A DNA stretch of 20,381 nucleotides from NCBI GenBank assembly GCA_947475475.1, contig CANJOG010000004.1, positions 1 through 20,381 on the forward strand, in the 5' to 3' direction. The position numbers and the translations under genes were made by a program. The number at the start of each line of letters is the position of its first letter. Positions within the stretch are counted from its first letter, which is position 1. Positions 1 through 6,770 of this stretch are shown one piece after another. The notes below the pieces were generated by a model that had not been told where the DNA came from, did no database searches, and worked only from the letters and a program-made list of their open reading frames with translations. This DNA comes from Acetobacteraceae bacterium (lineage in GTDB: Bacteria > Pseudomonadota > Alphaproteobacteria > Acetobacterales > Acetobacteraceae).

Positions 1-1718
1 GAGCAACCCGAGCTGTAATCGGCCTGGCGCGCATAGCAATAGGCCGGGCGATTCGGATCGTCACCGCGGCCGTAATTCCACGCGCTGCCATCGCGCCAGA
101 TAATACCGCCAGCTTCCTGCAACACGCCATCCGGATACAGTGCCTTGGAGCCGACCAGCCCCGCCTGCGGCAGCACGTCGAATGTGTCGAGCATCGCATC
201 GAGCCAGCCAGGCACCACGCGCGTGTCATTGTTCAGCATGATCATAAAGCGGCCACGCGCCATCGCCGCGCCGATGGTGCAACTGCGGATGAAGCCGCCA
301 TTCTTCTCCGCGCGGTGGTAGCGAATGCCCGGCACCAGCGGCAGGACCAAATGCGAGCGGTCCGGCGAGCAGTCATCGATGACGATGATCTCCGCCGAAT
401 AGCGCGAGGCATGCGCAAACAGGCTGTCCAGGCAGTTCAGCGTATAGGCGAGCTGGCCATAGATCGGGATGACGATCGAGGCATCGGGAATTTCGTTCTG
501 CTCGGCCAGATGCAGCACCGGGCGGGCGCGCGAGAGCGCATCGGCGGCGCCGGCGAAATCCGCTTGGTCGGTCAGCAGGCGGAAGCGGCGCAGAAACGCC
601 TGGCCCGCGCGGCCTTCCAGCACCACGGCGTCGTCGGGCCGGTGGTCATACAGATCGAGCCGCTCCGGGGTCAGCGCCATGTTTTCCGCCAACGGCCATT
701 CATGCGGCGTGCGCGGAATATCGAAATGCGCGGCTGGGCCCGGTGCGGCGGCGGCCTGCTCGGGGGCGCGGTTGCGCAATTCCGCATTCTCGGCGCGCAG
801 ATCGAGCAACGTGCCATCCAGCTCGACCAGCCTTTCCACCAGCGAGGCGGCGCGGGCGCGCAATTCGCCATCCGGGCCATGCGCTGCATCGAGCCGGGCG
901 GCAGAGAGCAGTGTCAGCCTGAGCCCGCCGGCGCTGCGCTGCGTGGCGCTGGACAGCGAACCTGCATCGGCGGCGTCGCCCAGCGTCTCCAGAATGCCGG
1001 TCGGAAATTCGGGAAGCGCCTCGTCCGAGGCGAGCCAGAGCGTCACCGGCGGTTTCTGGCGCCCGGCATCCGGCAGGCTGGCCATGCCAATCGCTGGGAA
1101 ACGCGCATCCGTGAGCAGAGACCCGATCACCGGACGTTGGCGGAAGCTCGCGACATGACGAAATCCGGCCAGCACCGCCTGCAGCGCCTCATTCGGCGCC
1201 GCACTGGACGCCGCCAGCATGAGCGTGCCGCCCTGCTGGAGCGCGGCTGAAAGAATACTGGCCTGCTCGGCCGCCGCCTCGGGTGCAAGCGGCTCGAGCG
1301 AGAGCGCCACTTCAAACCGGCCGCGCAGCGACTCCCGCGCATACTCGGCGGCATCCTGCGCAAGCTTCGCTATCGCGTCACCAGCAAGTCCGGCGTCATC
1401 GGCCGTGCCGGTCAGGTCCAGCACCTGCCGCCCAGTGCAGATGGCGCGCGCCAGACGGTACCGATGCGCGAGGGCCAGGGCCTCACGTGGATCGACACTT
1501 TGGCCACTCGTCTCGGGCACGGACGGGCTGGCTGCCTGTTCCGCCTCGACCGCTGATTTTTCCGGCTTGGCTCTGCTACTGCGCACGATTCCGCGTTCCG
1601 CCTTCCGATCTGCCGCCGGCGCGATGAAAACCGCCCCGAACCGATCCCCGTTAACCAAGCCAGTGCCGCAAGCCAAGCACCGATGCAATCCATCCGGGCC
1701 CGCAACTATCCCGATCAT
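1..1718 (-). CDS. GT2 family glycosyltransferase with degenerate methyltransferase-like N-terminal half, 3' part cut by window edge
   Basis: The minus-strand frame is open from the stop triplet at 1755-1757 to base 1, so the C-terminus lies outside the window. From about residue 408 (near base 494) it reads as a GT-A family 2 transferase: the strand SIVIPIYGQ, then EIIVIDDCSPD, KNGGFIRSC and the metal/nucleotide-sugar region MLNNDTRVVPGWLDAML. This class moves a sugar from a nucleotide donor onto a surface polysaccharide. Residues about 75-200 resemble a class I SAM methyltransferase (HRYRLARAI, GRQVLDL, then FEVALSLEPL and LQQGGTLMLAASS), but the glycine-rich SAM loop is replaced by TGTADDAG. 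Residues about 279-315 (LVERLVELDGTLLDLRAENAELRNR) look like a coiled coil. The start is uncertain: ATG at 1718 is the longest, but the first roughly 40 codons have weak coding bias and no clear ribosome site, so GTG at 1586 is a real alternative. The GT2 call is firm; the acceptor is unknown. Confidence 0.85.
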   Translation of the reverse strand, partial: MIGIVAGPDGLHRCLACGTGLVNGDRFGAVFIAPAADRKAERGIVRSSRAKPEKSAVEAEQAASPSVPETSGQSVDPREALALAHRYRLARAICTGRQVLDLTGTADDAGLAGDAIAKLAQDAAEYARESLRGRFEVALSLEPLAPEAAAEQASILSAALQQGGTLMLAASSAAPNEALQAVLAGFRHVASFRQRPVIGSLLTDARFPAIGMASLPDAGRQKPPVTLWLASDEALPEFPTGILETLGDAADAGSLSSATQRSAGGLRLTLLSAARLDAAHGPDGELRARAASLVERLVELDGTLLDLRAENAELRNRAPEQAAAAPGPAAHFDIPRTPHEWPLAENMALTPERLDLYDHRPDDAVVLEGRAGQAFLRRFRLLTDQADFAGAADALSRARPVLHLAEQNEIPDASIVIPIYGQLAYTLNCLDSLFAHASRYSAEIIVIDDCSPDRSHLVLPLVPGIRYHRAEKNGGFIRSCTIGAAMARGRFMIMLNNDTRVVPGWLDAMLDTFDVLPQAGLVGSKALYPDGVLQEAGGIIWRDGSAWNYGRGDDPNRPAYCYARQADYSSGC

Positions 1719-1756
1719 GAGCGGAACGAGGCTTGGAGGCGCCGAAGCGGCATGTT

Positions 1757-1780
1757 AGCCTATTTTTGCAAGCATAGGCT
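1757..1780. repeat. 7-bp inverted repeat between divergent genes
   Basis: AGCCTAT at 1757-1763 and ATAGGCT at 1774-1780 are perfect complements around a 10-base T-rich spacer. They lie in the AT-richer stretch between the minus-strand glycosyltransferase and the plus-strand beta-sandwich gene. There is also a TTGACG box at 1789-1794 facing right, but I find no matching -10 box at the usual distance. The repeat could be a regulator site or chance; nothing in the window tells which. Confidence 0.3.
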
Positions 1781-1870
1781 GAAAGGTGTTGACGGTTTAC
1801 GACCGTACCGCCTGCCGATGCCGGCCCGACGGCAGGGGGCGCCGTCGGACGAAGCACAGGGGCGCAGACA

Positions 1871-2347
1871 TTGGCCGATCCACAGAATACACGACCGCTC
1901 GAAATCGAGTTCGGCAAGGTGCGTGCCTTCAGCTCGGCAGACATCAACAGCCTGGGCCTGGCCCGCGGCTGGTCGCATGCCGAAGAGGCGCATATCTGGA
2001 ACGACGGCTATGACGTCGAATTACTCATCGCGGCGCGGCCACCGCGCATGCCGGTGGTCATCCGCGTCGGCGGCGAGCCATACATCACGCAAACGCATAA
2101 ATTCCAGGATATGACGTTGTTCGCGAATGGCTTCCGCCTTGGCTTCTGGCACCATTCCTACCGCGATTCCGTCACCATGAGTGCGGTGGTGGAGCCGGAA
2201 CAGTGGATCGTCCGCAAAGCCAACGGGCTGCTGCGCATGGTCTGGCACATCCCAACGAGCATCAAGCCGTCGGAAATCGGCGAAGGCCGCGATGACCGGC
2301 TGCTCGGTTTCTGCTTCCGCTCGATCGAGATCAGCGAAGCCGCGTAA
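1871..2347 (+). CDS. Small stand-alone beta-sandwich-type protein, probably polysaccharide-related (hypothetical)
   Basis: 158 residues with no signal peptide or membrane segment. No ATG or GTG lies in frame between the upstream stop at 1790 and the start, so TTG at 1871 is used; a GGGG stretch at 1859-1862 is a weak ribosome site. The protein is rich in beta-strand-like alternation. Its N-terminal motif GWSHAEEAHIWNDG and its C-terminal SIKPSEIGEGRDDRLLGFCFRSIEI resemble, from memory, the ends of a beta-sandwich module (GFS-PE-W-x-x-G ... D-x-R-x-LG-x-x-x-x-x-I) found attached to bacterial polysaccharide glycosyltransferases. It diverges from just such a glycosyltransferase, which supports a surface-glycan role. 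It faces glmU tail to tail, 6 bases apart. The gene is likely real from codon use; its biochemical function is not known. Confidence 0.7.
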   Translation: MADPQNTRPLEIEFGKVRAFSSADINSLGLARGWSHAEEAHIWNDGYDVELLIAARPPRMPVVIRVGGEPYITQTHKFQDMTLFANGFRLGFWHHSYRDSVTMSAVVEPEQWIVRKANGLLRMVWHIPTSIKPSEIGEGRDDRLLGFCFRSIEISEAA

Positions 2348-2365
2348 GGCGGCTTAGCCCTTTTT
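2337..2365 (+). terminator. Candidate rho-independent terminator of the beta-sandwich gene
   Basis: AAGCCGC (2337-2343) pairs perfectly with GCGGCTT (2349-2355) around a 5-base loop. A run of five T follows at 2361-2365. Five bases separate stem and T-run, which is longer than ideal, so efficiency may be moderate. The stop codon of the plus-strand gene (2345-2347) sits in the loop and the glmU stop (2354-2356) in the right arm. On the minus strand no T-run follows, so it should act mainly rightwards. Confidence 0.55.
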
Positions 2366-3685
2366 CTTCGCCTGCGCTTTGGCGCGGAACGCGGCTGCCT
2401 GGCCCAGCTTGCCGGTCTGGCGGGCACGGCCAAAGGCCATTTCGTCCGCGGCCACATTCTCGGTAATCACGCTGCCAGCCGTGACCAGGGCGCCGTCGCC
2501 GATGCTCAGCGGCGCCACCAGGATCGAATCCGAGCCGATAAACACGTTATCGCCAATCTCGGTGCGGTGCTTGGCATAGCCATCGTAATTGCAGGTGATG
2601 GTCCCGGCGCCGATATTCGTCCCCGCGCCGATCGAGGCATCACCGATATAGGCGAGATGGTTGGCCTTGGACTTCTTGCCCAATTTCGTGGCCTTCAGCT
2701 CAACGAAATTGCCGACATGGCTTTCCTCACCAAGTTCCGTCCCGGGCCGCAGCCGCGCGAACGGCCCGACAATCGCGCCCTTGCCGACGATGCACCCTTC
2801 GAGATGCGAGAAAGCGCGGATTTCCGCATTGGACTGTACCGTCACCCCCGGCCCGAACACGACATGCGGCGCCACCGTGACATCTGGATGAAATACCGTA
2901 TCGGCGCAGAGAAACACCGTCTCCGGCGCGGTCATGGTCACGCCGGCATCCAGTGCGGCCCGGCGCAGGCGCCATTGCACCACGGCTTCGGCTTCGGCCA
3001 GTTCGGCACGCGAGTTGATGCCGCGCAATTCGTTGGAATCCGCCTCCACGGCAGCCGCGCGCAGCCCCTCGGAGACGGCCATGGCGACGACATCGGTGAG
3101 GTAATACTCGCCCTTGGAATTGTCGTTCTTCAGCGCCCGCAGCCAGCGCGCCAGATTCTCCCCGCTGGCGCAGAGCACGCCGGCATTGCATAGCCCGACC
3201 GCGCGCTCCGCCTCGCTGGCATCCGCCCATTCGACGATGCGCGTCACATAGCCGCCCTCTTCGATCACGCGGCCATATTTCCCGGCCTCGGGTGGGCGCA
3301 TGGCGAGCAAGGCCAGCCCGGCATCGCCCTGGCGGCGGCGCGCCAGCAGTGCCTCGATCGTCTCGCGGCGGATCAGCGGATTATCGGCATAGAGCACGGC
3401 CACATCGGCGGTGCCGAAATGCTCCACGGCTTGCAACGTGGCATGTCCGGTGCCGAGCCGGTCATGCTGAATGACGGTGGCGTGCGGTGCGGCGGCGCGT
3501 TCAAGCACCTCCATATCCGGCCCGGCCACCACGACAATACGGTCGAACAGCCCGTCACAGCTTGCCAGCAGATGCCGGATCATCGGCCGCCCGGCGATCG
3601 GATGCATCGCCTTGGGCAGCGCCGACTTCATACGCGTGCCGAGGCCAGCGGCGAGGATGATGGCAGTGGGTTTGGCTGTGCTCAT
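2354..3685 (-). CDS. glmU: Bifunctional GlmU: UDP-GlcNAc pyrophosphorylase / glucosamine-1-phosphate acetyltransferase
   Basis: Cytosolic enzyme that acetylates glucosamine-1-phosphate and then couples it to UTP, giving UDP-GlcNAc for peptidoglycan and lipid A. The N-terminal Rossmann-like domain opens with LAAGLGTRMKSALPK at residues 11-25, the same signature and spacing as E. coli GlmU with Lys25. Later come QHDRLGTGHATLQA and YADNPLIRRE, which bind uridine and sugar. The C-terminal half is a left-handed beta-helix of hexapeptide repeats containing SHVGNFVELK, then KANHLAYIGD with the expected catalytic His at about residue 343, then GAGTITCNYDG. The length of 443 residues is close to the E. 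coli 456. ATG at 3685 was chosen because it puts the signature at the family position; an in-frame GTG at 3706 would add 7 residues and has no better ribosome site. It appears to be a single-gene unit with no glmS or glmM beside it. Confidence 0.97.
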   Translation of the reverse strand: MSTAKPTAIILAAGLGTRMKSALPKAMHPIAGRPMIRHLLASCDGLFDRIVVVAGPDMEVLERAAAPHATVIQHDRLGTGHATLQAVEHFGTADVAVLYADNPLIRRETIEALLARRRQGDAGLALLAMRPPEAGKYGRVIEEGGYVTRIVEWADASEAERAVGLCNAGVLCASGENLARWLRALKNDNSKGEYYLTDVVAMAVSEGLRAAAVEADSNELRGINSRAELAEAEAVVQWRLRRAALDAGVTMTAPETVFLCADTVFHPDVTVAPHVVFGPGVTVQSNAEIRAFSHLEGCIVGKGAIVGPFARLRPGTELGEESHVGNFVELKATKLGKKSKANHLAYIGDASIGAGTNIGAGTITCNYDGYAKHRTEIGDNVFIGSDSILVAPLSIGDGALVTAGSVITENVAADEMAFGRARQTGKLGQAAAFRAKAQAKKKG

Positions 3686-3735
3686 GGGAAAGGAAATAGC
3701 GGGCACTGGTGAAGCAAGTCAAAAGCCACTTCAGA

Positions 3736-3774
3736 CAAAAAGAGCGCGCCGTGGCTTCGGACCACGGCGCGCCC
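3736..3774 (-). terminator. Strong rho-independent terminator of the DUF2852 gene
   Basis: Reading the minus strand, an 11-bp perfect GC-rich stem is formed by 3762-3772 and 3744-3754 with a 7-base loop (3755-3761), followed by TCTCTTTTTGTC. It begins 22 bases after the stop codon of the DUF2852 gene and lies before glmU, so it should keep the DUF2852 transcript from running into glmU. It is the clearest intrinsic terminator in the window. Confidence 0.85.
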
Positions 3775-3796
3775 TCATATTCAGCCTCGCAGGAGA

Positions 3797-4384
3797 TTAG
3801 CCCTGGTTCTGCTGCCCGTCTCCGCCCTGCGGCGGCTGCGGGTTGCGTCGGCGATCGGCCATGAACTGGTCGAACTCCGACTTGTCCTTGGCGAAGCGCA
3901 GGCGTTCGAGGAAAGCAGCGAAGTCGTTCTGCTCCTCTTCCAGCCGGCGCAGCGTCTCGGTGCGGTAATCATCGAAGGCGGCATTGCCGCTGGGGCGCTG
4001 CTGCTGGGCGGATTTATTTCCGCACCAGCCGCCCCAGTTCGGAGCCTGCCAGCCTGAGTCAGGCCCGAACTGGCGGCGCCAGCGCTTGCCGCAGCCGCCC
4101 ATGCGGCCTGTGGCCAGCATGAAGAACAGCAGAGCAAGGCCAAACGGCCACCAGACGATGAAGCCCAGCACGGTGGCGGCGACGCCGAAACCTCGGCTCA
4201 TGCCCCAATGCTGCCATTGCTGGTGCGACCAGGGACCGTTGGGACCGAAGCCCCCCGGCCCGAAGCCTCCAGGCCCGGAGCCTCCAGGGCCTGCACCGTA
4301 GGCACCCGGACCATTCGGCCCGGCATTTTGTCCCCAGGCGGCATTGTTCCAGCCCTGGTTAGGATAGTCGGCGGCGGTGGTCAT
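3797..4384 (-). CDS. DUF2852 family membrane protein
   Basis: 195 residues. Residues about 10-50 are a Gly/Pro/Asn-rich linker. Next comes one hydrophobic segment (GVAATVLGFIVWWPFGLALL), then a basic, Trp-rich stretch with two cysteines. The C-terminal helix region FDDYRTETLRRLEEEQNDF ... LRFAKDKSEFDQFMADRR matches the DUF2852 pattern known from Alphaproteobacteria. It is probably an inner-membrane protein; no biochemical function is established for the family. ATG at 4384 was chosen because GAGGG lies just upstream, and because the N-terminal extension to 4444 would run through the promoter and inverted repeat. The gene lies 113 bases downstream of the TetR gene on the same strand but has its own promoter and terminator, so it looks like a separately controlled single-gene unit. 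Confidence 0.88.
   Translation of the reverse strand: MTTAADYPNQGWNNAAWGQNAGPNGPGAYGAGPGGSGPGGFGPGGFGPNGPWSHQQWQHWGMSRGFGVAATVLGFIVWWPFGLALLFFMLATGRMGGCGKRWRRQFGPDSGWQAPNWGGWCGNKSAQQQRPSGNAAFDDYRTETLRRLEEEQNDFAAFLERLRFAKDKSEFDQFMADRRRNPQPPQGGDGQQNQG
4242..4286 (-). repeat. Three 15-bp tandem repeats inside the DUF2852 gene
   Basis: Three imperfect 15-base units at 4242-4256, 4257-4271 and 4272-4286 (for example GGCCCGAAGCCTCCA and GGCCCGGAGCCTCCA) encode repeated Gly-Gly-Phe/Ser-Gly-Pro in the N-terminal linker. Being a multiple of three, unit gain or loss would keep the frame. Such tracts are usually disordered linkers that vary in length between strains. Confidence 0.75.
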
Positions 4385-4394
4385 CTTGTCCCTC

Positions 4395-4419
4395 ATGTGA
4401 ATGTAAGACACATTCACAT
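4395..4419. promoter_or_regulatory. Perfect 10-bp inverted repeat, likely operator of the DUF2852 gene
   Basis: ATGTGAATGT (4395-4404) and ACATTCACAT (4410-4419) are exact complements around a 5-base spacer. The repeat starts 11 bases upstream of the DUF2852 ATG and overlaps the edge of the candidate -10 box and the expected transcription start, a classic place for a repressor. The adjacent TetR gene is the obvious candidate binder, though the half-site differs from the repeat beside that gene's own start. A 5'-UTR stem-loop is an alternative reading. Confidence 0.65.
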
Positions 4420-4444
4420 ATAATCCCGCCAAACCGCGCGTCAA
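4417..4444 (-). promoter_or_regulatory. Candidate sigma70-type promoter of the DUF2852 gene
   Basis: On the minus strand TTGACG (4439-4444) is followed after 16 bases by TATATG (4417-4422), which matches 4 of 6 consensus positions. This is a near-consensus -35 with an acceptable -10. It lies in an AT-richer stretch just upstream of the inverted repeat at 4395-4419 and about 35 bases before the ATG. Confidence 0.5.
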
Positions 4445-4458
4445 GAAAAAGCGACACC

Positions 4459-4475
4459 AAAATGCGACGTTCGCA
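4459..4475 (-). terminator. Weak candidate terminator after the TetR gene
   Basis: On the minus strand TGCGA-ACG-TCGCA (4463-4475) is followed directly by TTTT (4459-4462), 22 bases after the TetR stop codon. The stem is only 5 bp and the T-run is short, so this may be weak or incidental. Confidence 0.3.
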
Positions 4476-4497
4476 GCTTAACCTTTGGTAAGCCGCC

Positions 4498-5154
4498 TCA
4501 CCCCGCCGGCCGAATCCCGAGACCTTGCAGGTAAATCAATATATTGGCCTCCAGCAGATCCTCCGGCGACATCGGCAGCGGCCGGCGCGAGGCATCGGCC
4601 CGGCCGAACAGTGTCGCGATGCCATGCGCGGTGGACCACAGATGCAGCCCGATCATCAGCGCCGGCGGCCGCGCCCCCGGAGCATTTACCGGCACAGACG
4701 CCGACAATTTCTCCGCCAGGCCGCGCAGGACGCCAAAGGCCCGCTCCCCCGCCGCCGCCAATTCTGGAAACGGGCTGCGGGAAATTCGTGCCTCGAACAT
4801 CGTCGCGTAATAGGCTGGCTCCTCGCGCGCAAAGGCGAGATAGGCGGCCCCCACCGCGGCGGCCGCGCGCAAAGGCTCCGCGGGCGCCTTGGCCACGGCC
4901 TTGGCCAGGCGTTCGGCAAACAGATCGAAGCCGCGCGTCGCCACTTCGGCCAGCAGCGCCTCGGCATCGCGGAAGTGCCGGTAGGGAGCGGCCGGGCTGA
5001 CCCCGGCCAGCCGCGCTGCCTCGGCAATGGTGAAACCGGCCGGCCCCTTGGTGGCGACAAGCTCCAGCGCGGCCTGCATCAGCGCCTCGCGCAGATTGCC
5101 GTGATGGTAGCCACGCCGCTCAAAGCCGCCCGGCGGCGGTCCCTTCCAGCTCAT
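4498..5154 (-). CDS. TetR/AcrR family regulator, WHG-domain type
   Basis: 218 residues. The N-terminal part RRGYHHGNLREALMQAALEL, then FTIAEAARLAGVSPAAPYRHF (about residues 30-60), is a TetR helix-turn-helix domain; the opening YHHGNLREAL is typical of the subgroup with the WHG C-terminal ligand domain. The rest (AYLAFAREEPAYYATMFE ... LHLWSTAHGIATLF) fits that domain. These proteins are dimeric repressors that release DNA when a small molecule binds. ATG at 5154 gives the usual short basic leader; no clear ribosome site is visible. It diverges from an FAD oxidase across a short region holding a 7-bp inverted repeat, so self-control and control of the oxidase are likely. The DUF2852 promoter just downstream is a second possible target. 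The ligand is unknown. Confidence 0.93.
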   Translation of the reverse strand: MSWKGPPPGGFERRGYHHGNLREALMQAALELVATKGPAGFTIAEAARLAGVSPAAPYRHFRDAEALLAEVATRGFDLFAERLAKAVAKAPAEPLRAAAAVGAAYLAFAREEPAYYATMFEARISRSPFPELAAAGERAFGVLRGLAEKLSASVPVNAPGARPPALMIGLHLWSTAHGIATLFGRADASRRPLPMSPEDLLEANILIYLQGLGIRPAG

Positions 5155-5174
5155 GTGATGCGTGCCGTATGCGT

Positions 5175-5195
5175 CATGTAAGGCTGCATTACATG
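5175..5195. promoter_or_regulatory. Inverted repeat between divergent TetR and oxidase genes, candidate TetR operator
   Basis: CATGTAA (5175-5181) and TTACATG (5189-5195) are exact complements with a 7-base spacer. The repeat lies 20 bases upstream of the TetR ATG and 84 bases upstream of the oxidase ATG, inside the only shared control region. Size and placement fit a TetR operator. I cannot identify confident -35/-10 boxes on either strand here. Confidence 0.55.
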
Positions 5196-5279
5196 GTCAC
5201 GCGCCGCGCCGAAAGCCATCCCCACTTTACCAACCGCGCCATGCGCCCGATGCTGCCTCCCGATCAGGGAGTCCCGGCC

Positions 5280-6659
5280 ATGGATGCGCCGCTGCATAGC
5301 ATACTCGACGACCTCCGCGCCCTGCTCGGCGAGCGGCTGAGTACCAATGCCGCCATCCGCGCCGATCACGGCCATGGCCAGGAATCGCTGCCCCCGGTGC
5401 AGCCCGACGCCGTCGCCTTCGTGGAAACCGTGGAAGAGATCTCCAAACTTCTGGCGCTGTGCAACGCAAACGCGATCCCCGTCACCCCGTTTGGCGCCGG
5501 TTCCTCGCTGGAGGGCCATGTCATTCCGGTGCACGGTGGCATCAGCCTCGATCTCTCGCGGATGAACCGCATCCTCGCCGTCAACCAGGCCGATATGGAT
5601 TGCCGCATCCAGGCAGGTGTGACCCGCGAGCAACTCAACACGCATCTGCGCGATGCCGGGCTGTTCTTCCCGGTCGATCCCGGCGCCGCGGCCACCATCG
5701 GCGGCATGTGCGCCACCCGCGCCTCGGGTACCAATGCCGTGCGCTACGGCACCATCCGCGAGAATGTGCTGGGCATGACCGTGGTGCTCGCCGATGGACG
5801 GATCGTGCGCACCGGCGGCCGCGTGCGCAAATCCGCCACCGGCTACGACCTCACCCGCCTGTTCGTCGGCTCGGAAGGCACGCTCGGCGTCATTGCCGAA
5901 ATCCAGCTCCGCCTGCACGGCATCCCCGAGGCCAGTTCCGCCGCCTTCTGCCAGTTCACCGATCTCGAATCCGCCGTCCGCACCGTGACCGAGGTGATGC
6001 AGGCCGGCATCCCCATCGCCCGCATCGAATTGCTGGACGACCTCCAGGCCCGCGCCTGCATCGCCTATTCCAGGCTCACCGACATGGAGCCACTTCCCAC
6101 CCTGCTCTTCGAATTCCACGGCACCCATGCCGGCGTGGCCGAACAGGCCCAGGGCGTGGAAGAGATCGCCGGCTTCAATGGCGGGCGCGGCTTCCGCTGG
6201 GCGACGGATGCGGCCGAGCGCGCCCAGCTCTGGAAGGCCCGGCACGACGCCTATTGGGCCGCCCTCGCACTTCGCCCCGGCGCGCGCGGCCTGACCACCG
6301 ATGCGGTCGTCCCGGTCTCCCGCCTGGCCGAGGCGGTCATGCAGGTCCGTGCCGCAATCGAGCACTCCGGCATCACCGCCCCCATTGTCGGCCATGTCGG
6401 CGACGGCAATTTCCATTGCGTCATCCTCGTCCCCGAGGGAGAGGACGGCCAGGAGCGCGCCTGGAAGCTCGACCAGCAGATCGTCGGCATCGCCCTCTCG
6501 CTCGGCGGCTCATGCAGCGGCGAGCATGGGGTGGGGCTTGGCAAGCGGGACTTCCTCATCCGCGAACATGGCGCAGAGGCGCTTGAGGTCATGCGTGCCA
6601 TCAAAGCAACCTTCGATCCCCGTGGCATTCTCAATCCCGGGAAGATGTTTCCGGACTGA
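5280..6659 (+). CDS. FAD-linked oxidase, D-lactate dehydrogenase (cytochrome) / GlcD family
   Basis: 459 residues. Flavoprotein that oxidises a D-2-hydroxy acid, such as D-lactate or glycolate, and passes electrons to the respiratory chain. The N-terminal FAD_binding_4 domain (about 40-180) shows VTPFGAGSSLEGH, the FAD-binding PGAAATIGGMCATRASGTNAV-type loop and GYDLTRLFVGSEGTLGVI. The C-terminal FAD-oxidase domain shows ALRPGARGLTTDAVVPVSRL, GHVGDGNFHC (about 370) and SCSGEHGVGLGK (about 414), with the His and Glu residues that hold a metal and substrate in relatives. ATG at 5280 was chosen because AGGGAG lies 8 bases upstream and the protein then has family length; an in-frame ATG at 5169 would run translation through the 5175-5195 repeat. 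It stands alone and lacks the GlcE/GlcF partners, which fits the single-subunit D-lactate dehydrogenase type. Control by the divergent TetR is likely. The exact substrate is not determined. Confidence 0.92.
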   Translation: MDAPLHSILDDLRALLGERLSTNAAIRADHGHGQESLPPVQPDAVAFVETVEEISKLLALCNANAIPVTPFGAGSSLEGHVIPVHGGISLDLSRMNRILAVNQADMDCRIQAGVTREQLNTHLRDAGLFFPVDPGAAATIGGMCATRASGTNAVRYGTIRENVLGMTVVLADGRIVRTGGRVRKSATGYDLTRLFVGSEGTLGVIAEIQLRLHGIPEASSAAFCQFTDLESAVRTVTEVMQAGIPIARIELLDDLQARACIAYSRLTDMEPLPTLLFEFHGTHAGVAEQAQGVEEIAGFNGGRGFRWATDAAERAQLWKARHDAYWAALALRPGARGLTTDAVVPVSRLAEAVMQVRAAIEHSGITAPIVGHVGDGNFHCVILVPEGEDGQERAWKLDQQIVGIALSLGGSCSGEHGVGLGKRDFLIREHGAEALEVMRAIKATFDPRGILNPGKMFPD

Positions 6660-6741
6660 CGGCGCCCCTCCGCCTGGCGGTTAAAAATCCCATAGTTTGG
6701 ACAGTCGTCCGGCAAAGTCTTTGCGATCCGCTCTCATTTGG

Positions 6742-6770
6742 TTGACGTAGAGGGCGCGGAGCTTTTTATT
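6742..6770 (+). promoter_or_regulatory. Candidate promoter of the RND efflux operon
   Basis: TTGACG (6742-6747) and TTTATT (6765-6770) are separated by 17 bases, ideal sigma70 spacing with 5 of 6 and 4 of 6 matches. It lies about 70 bases upstream of the adaptor ATG in a patch clearly lower in GC than the flanking genes. Confidence 0.5.

Noticed and set aside
315..1250. Plus-strand open frames opposite the glycosyltransferase
   Set aside because: Low-complexity Arg/Gly/Ala/Gln-rich translations without motifs; the minus strand carries a coherent GT2 domain.
5169..5279. Longer N-terminus for the FAD oxidase from ATG at 5169
   Set aside because: The extra 37 residues match nothing in the family, cover the inverted repeat at 5175-5195 and lack a ribosome site; ATG at 5280 has AGGGAG upstream.
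5151..6416. Minus-strand open frame of about 420 codons opposite the FAD oxidase
   Set aside because: Gly/His/Asp-rich shadow of a well-supported flavoprotein, also colliding with the TetR start region.
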